Source of the DNA: CAZTLE01 sp964614415
GTDB taxonomy: Bacteria; Bacteroidota; Bacteroidia; Flavobacteriales; Flavobacteriaceae
Direction: 5' to 3'
Assembly: GCA_964614415.1 (NCBI GenBank)
Contig: CAZTLE010000161.1
Coordinates: 1 to 9,431 of the forward strand
Length of the DNA: 9,431 bases
Position 1 is the first letter of the stretch; every line of letters starts with the position of its first letter. A program made the translations under genes and the position numbers. Below the pieces are notes generated by a model that saw nothing but the letters and a program-made list of their open reading frames with translations, made no database searches and was not told the origin of the DNA. This document shows, one piece after another, positions 7,076 to 9,431 of this stretch.

Positions 7076-7866
7076 TATATCGTTACCAGAAAATAGGGGT
7101 TTAAGAGATTTTCCTTATTGTATTTAAGAGGCTCTCCGGTAGTATCATCAAGTACGTCTACTCCAACGGCGGCGCATATCGCCTGCCCGGCGGCGGTATC
7201 CCATTCCATGGTCGGTGCATATCTTGGGTATACGTGGGCCAATCCTTCGGCCACGAGGCAAAACTTCAGGGAGCTCCCTTTAGCTACGATATCCACTTCG
7301 TATTCTTTCTCCAGATCGGTTATGTATTTTTTGGTGTCGTCATTAAGGTGCGACCGACTGCCCACCACTTTGACCGGTGATGTAAACCCTTCAAGCGGTT
7401 GTATGGTATCCGCCTTCTTTACAATCTCATCAATATCGGTAAAGCCGCTGGCCTGATCGAGTTTAAATGCACCCTCCGAACTTGCAAAGTAGAGCTCGTC
7501 GTTGGCCGGAACATAAATGACACCCAGTATTGGCTGCCCGGCTTCCGCCAGTGCAATGTTCACTGTGAACTCCCCATTTCGCTTTATGAACTCCTTGGTT
7601 CCATCCAGAGGATCTACGATCCAGCATTGTTTCCAATCCTTGCGGCTGTCATAGTCCAACTGACGATTTTCCTCGCTGATGATCGGAATCTTCGTAGTGA
7701 GGAGGTAGTCATTGATAATATCGTTGGATTTCTGATCGGCAAGCGTTAAGGGAGAATGATCCGCTTTAATTTCAACCTGAAAATTATCGGGATCCGCATA
7801 GACCTCCATAATTGCTTTTCCTGCCAATAAAGAGGCCTCAATAGCCGTTTCAAGTAAGTGTTTCAT
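7075..7866 (-). CDS. cysQ: 3'(2'),5'-bisphosphate nucleotidase (PAP phosphatase)
   Basis: A 263-residue Mg-dependent, inositol-monophosphatase-fold enzyme that hydrolyses 3'-phosphoadenosine 5'-phosphate (PAP), and possibly PAPS, to AMP or APS. SPLTLAD (residues 38-44), SEEN (64-67), DPLDGTKEF (85-93) and WDTAAG (222-227) supply the metal-binding acidic residues. GSSLKFC (197-203) is characteristic of CysQ over other family members. The start is set at ATG 7866: the longer frame from 7905 would begin upstream of the putative promoter -7 element (7887-7894) and adds 13 residues with no family match. As the first gene of the unit it fits a need to clear PAP, the inhibitory by-product of the sulfotransferases encoded downstream. 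Its TAA overlaps the next ATG by one base. Confidence 0.95.
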   Translation of the reverse strand: MKHLLETAIEASLLAGKAIMEVYADPDNFQVEIKADHSPLTLADQKSNDIINDYLLTTKIPIISEENRQLDYDSRKDWKQCWIVDPLDGTKEFIKRNGEFTVNIALAEAGQPILGVIYVPANDELYFASSEGAFKLDQASGFTDIDEIVKKADTIQPLEGFTSPVKVVGSRSHLNDDTKKYITDLEKEYEVDIVAKGSSLKFCLVAEGLAHVYPRYAPTMEWDTAAGQAICAAVGVDVLDDTTGEPLKYNKENLLNPYFLVTI

Positions 7867-7886
7867 ATACGATCTCTTCAGGCGGT

Positions 7887-7920
7887 CAAATGTACAATAA
7901 ATCACATGAACACAATCAAA
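7887..7920 (-). promoter_or_regulatory. Putative Bacteroidota sigma-A-type promoter for the cysQ operon
   Basis: On the minus strand TACATTTG (7887-7894) matches the Bacteroidota -7 consensus TAnnTTTG exactly. Upstream lie a TTG at 7913-7915 (18-nt spacer) and a TTTG at 7917-7920 (22-nt spacer), either of which could be the -33 element. Transcription would start near 7880, leaving a leader of about 10-20 nt before the cysQ ATG at 7866. It is the only good promoter match I found ahead of the unit. Confidence 0.6.
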
Positions 7921-7947
7921 AAGAGGGATTTCAATTATCTTTAAAAC

Positions 7948-8814
7948 ATGAAAAAGATCGGCTGGCTGTTTTTCTTCTCCTATTGCGCTGTTAGTTGCCA
8001 GGATTTCGGTAAACTGGAACTGCTTTGCGATCTCCCCGCCACGCTCAACGAGGTGAGCGGAATTGAACGAATTGGAGATCAGGAAGTACTTTGGGCTATA
8101 AACGACTCCAGGAATCCTCCGGAGATCTATGCCATTGATCCCTCAACGGGAAAAATTCAGCAGACGATTCGATTAAAGAACGGCACTAACGTCGATTGGG
8201 AAGACCTTGCGACCCATCCGGACGGAACGCTCTATGTTGGGGACTTCGGAAATAACGGAAATTCAAGAAAGGACCTGAAAATATATCATGTTTCTACGCC
8301 TGAAAAGCTGGAGAAGCGACGGCACGAAGCACTCATAACCACCTTTGCTTATGAAGATCAGGAGGCCTTTCCGCCCAAAAAGAAAAAGGATAAAACCTAC
8401 GATGTCGAGGCCTTCTTTTACATGGATGATTATTTCTATCTCTTCACTCGGAACAGAAAGCGAAAGTTTGACGGAAAAGTACGCGTCTATAAAGTGCCTG
8501 CAATACCAGGTCATCACACGGCGATGAAGATCGGAAGCTTCGAATCCTGTGGAGATTCAAAGGATTGCCAAATAACCTCGGCAGCCATTCATCATGAGAC
8601 CGGCAAGATCGCATTGCTCTCGTATAACAAAGTGTGGATCATAACAGATTACACGGATGACGACTTCGCCTCGGGTACTTTTGACAAGATCAAGCTGGAT
8701 CACAGCAGTCAGAAAGAAAGCGTCTGTTTCAAATCTGAAAATGAGTTATACATCGCCGACGAAAAAACGCACGGCGGCCGTAACCTGTATCTTCTGAAGT
8801 TAGGCCAGGACTAG
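7948..8814 (+). CDS. Predicted lipoprotein, beta-propeller-like, function unknown
   Basis: A 288-residue protein with a short lipoprotein signal: MKK, hydrophobic WLFFFSYC, then AVSC (residues 14-17) with C17 as the probable lipidated cysteine. The rest has repeated strand-turn motifs resembling the six-bladed SdiA-regulated (YjiK-like) group: VSGIE (36-40), LWAINDS (48-54), DWEDLA (83-88), YVGDFGNNGNSR (96-107), ESVCF (257-261) and LYIADEK (267-273). Proteins of this kind are widespread in Bacteroidota and usually annotated as hypothetical. No catalytic residues can be named. It is transcribed divergently from cysQ across 81 bp and overlaps the convergent barrel gene by four bases. No Shine-Dalgarno sequence precedes the ATG; the signal peptide fixes the start. 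A functional link to the sulfate operon is not indicated beyond proximity. Confidence 0.8.
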   Translation: MKKIGWLFFFSYCAVSCQDFGKLELLCDLPATLNEVSGIERIGDQEVLWAINDSRNPPEIYAIDPSTGKIQQTIRLKNGTNVDWEDLATHPDGTLYVGDFGNNGNSRKDLKIYHVSTPEKLEKRRHEALITTFAYEDQEAFPPKKKKDKTYDVEAFFYMDDYFYLFTRNRKRKFDGKVRVYKVPAIPGHHTAMKIGSFESCGDSKDCQITSAAIHHETGKIALLSYNKVWIITDYTDDDFASGTFDKIKLDHSSQKESVCFKSENELYIADEKTHGGRNLYLLKLGQD

Positions 8815-9431
8815 AAGCTCACTCCGAATCCAAAGGAGAACCGAAGCCCTTCATCACTGTTGAACAAGCCAAACTGTCCCGATAACATTTCCACGGCATT
8901 GAGCCACAAACCACCTCCTACACTATCATGCCAGGTATTCGAATCTTCACCGTCCAGCCAAACACGACCGTAGTCATAGCCACCAAAGATTCCCAATTTT
9001 AGCGGTAAAAGACCGGTCTTGAATTTAGCCAGGCTATATCGTAAGTCGGCCCCGAAAGCCAATGCACTGTTCCCGGCAAAGCGCTGTTCCCGAACACCGC
9101 GAAGACCAGTGTTGGCTCCAAGCCTTGCGGCCTGGTAAAACTCAAAGTTGTCTCCAATGTTGAATTGTCCCTGGGCCATGGTCTTCAAAACCAGTTTTCG
9201 GTTATTGGTCAGTGCGTTGTAAAAGATCAGTGCAGGATGAACATAGCCAAACGTACGTTCGGTATCGTCCAAATTGGTTGTTACCCCTGTTTTCAGGGTA
9301 AAGAACATACCCCGGGTAGGTGCTGCATTGCTATCGGACGACCCATACGAGTAAGTCACATCCACATTTCCGAAGCACTTCCGCAACCCGCCGAGTCTGG
9401 CTGATCGGAGCCCGGGGGAGGCGCCCCAAGC
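8811..9431 (-). CDS. C-terminal part of an Omp85-like outer-membrane barrel protein, 5' end outside window
   Basis: An open frame runs from the right edge to TAG at 8811-8813, giving 206 residues. A TTG near 9386 could be mistaken for a start, but the frame stays open beyond it, so the gene is truncated by the window. The sequence shows alternating hydrophobic and aromatic beta-strands, NIGDNFEFYQAARLGANTGLRGVREQRF with LRGVRE (residues 110-115) in the position of the (V/I)RG(F/Y) motif of the Omp85 barrel, then LGIFGGYDYGRVWLDG, and a C-terminal strand ending FSFGFGVSF whose terminal Phe is the outer-membrane assembly signal. In Bacteroidota such a barrel can be the end of TamA/BamA-like proteins or be fused to a calcineurin-like phosphoesterase; which applies here cannot be seen. 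Residues 1-17 come from very GC-rich DNA and do not look barrel-like. Confidence 0.78.
   Translation of the reverse strand, partial: AWGASPGLRSARLGGLRKCFGNVDVTYSYGSSDSNAAPTRGMFFTLKTGVTTNLDDTERTFGYVHPALIFYNALTNNRKLVLKTMAQGQFNIGDNFEFYQAARLGANTGLRGVREQRFAGNSALAFGADLRYSLAKFKTGLLPLKLGIFGGYDYGRVWLDGEDSNTWHDSVGGGLWLNAVEMLSGQFGLFNSDEGLRFSFGFGVSF

Noticed and set aside
7867..7905. Upstream in-frame extension of cysQ to an ATG at 7905
   Set aside because: It covers the predicted promoter and transcription start, and the added residues have no CysQ counterpart.
7936..7943. TATCTTTA as a possible -7 element for the plus-strand lipoprotein gene
   Set aside because: It misses the final G of TAnnTTTG and sits so close to the ATG at 7948 that the message would be essentially leaderless; too weak to annotate.

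Overview
The window looks like a chromosomal segment of a Bacteroidota bacterium, most likely a marine member of the Flavobacteriaceae. The reasons are a near-perfect TAnnTTTG promoter element, start codons that lack Shine-Dalgarno sequences, stand-alone CysN and CysC of the Bacteroidota type, an intergenic element of direct and inverted repeats of a style I associate with flavobacteria, and an Omp85-like barrel ending in phenylalanine. The assignment rests on recognising families, not on a database search.

Positions 1-7866 hold one long run of minus-strand genes that is probably a single operon. In transcription order they are cysQ (PAP phosphatase), a small membrane protein with two DUF2061 domains, cysC (APS kinase), cysD and cysN (ATP sulfurylase), a Wzx-type polysaccharide flippase, a sulfotransferase, a family 2 glycosyltransferase, and a second sulfotransferase cut by the left edge. 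The first four genes are joined by three successive TAATG stop/start overlaps. The last three junctions are an 11-nt overlap, a 10-nt gap and an ATGA overlap. The only sizeable gap is 220 bp between cysD and cysN. It is filled by heptamer repeats, an inverted repeat and a purine-rich leader.

Together the genes describe a PAPS-centred module. CysDN makes APS from sulfate and ATP, and CysC phosphorylates it to PAPS. The sulfotransferases transfer sulfate from PAPS to an acceptor, and CysQ removes the by-product PAP. No PAPS/APS reductase or sulfite reductase gene is present here. A flippase and a glycosyltransferase share the unit, so the most economical reading is production and export of a sulfated glycan rather than cysteine synthesis. 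This is inference from gene content.

A short divergent intergenic region (7867-7947) carries a good promoter for the minus-strand unit. On its other side, on the plus strand, is a predicted lipoprotein with beta-propeller-like motifs (7948-8814). It converges on the C-terminal part of an outer-membrane beta-barrel protein (8811-9431) that runs off the right edge. The two stop codons share one CTAG. The last ~50 bases are unusually GC-rich (39 of 51). No RNA genes, CRISPR arrays, insertion sequences or convincing terminators were seen, and no gene-free stretch exceeds 300 bases.
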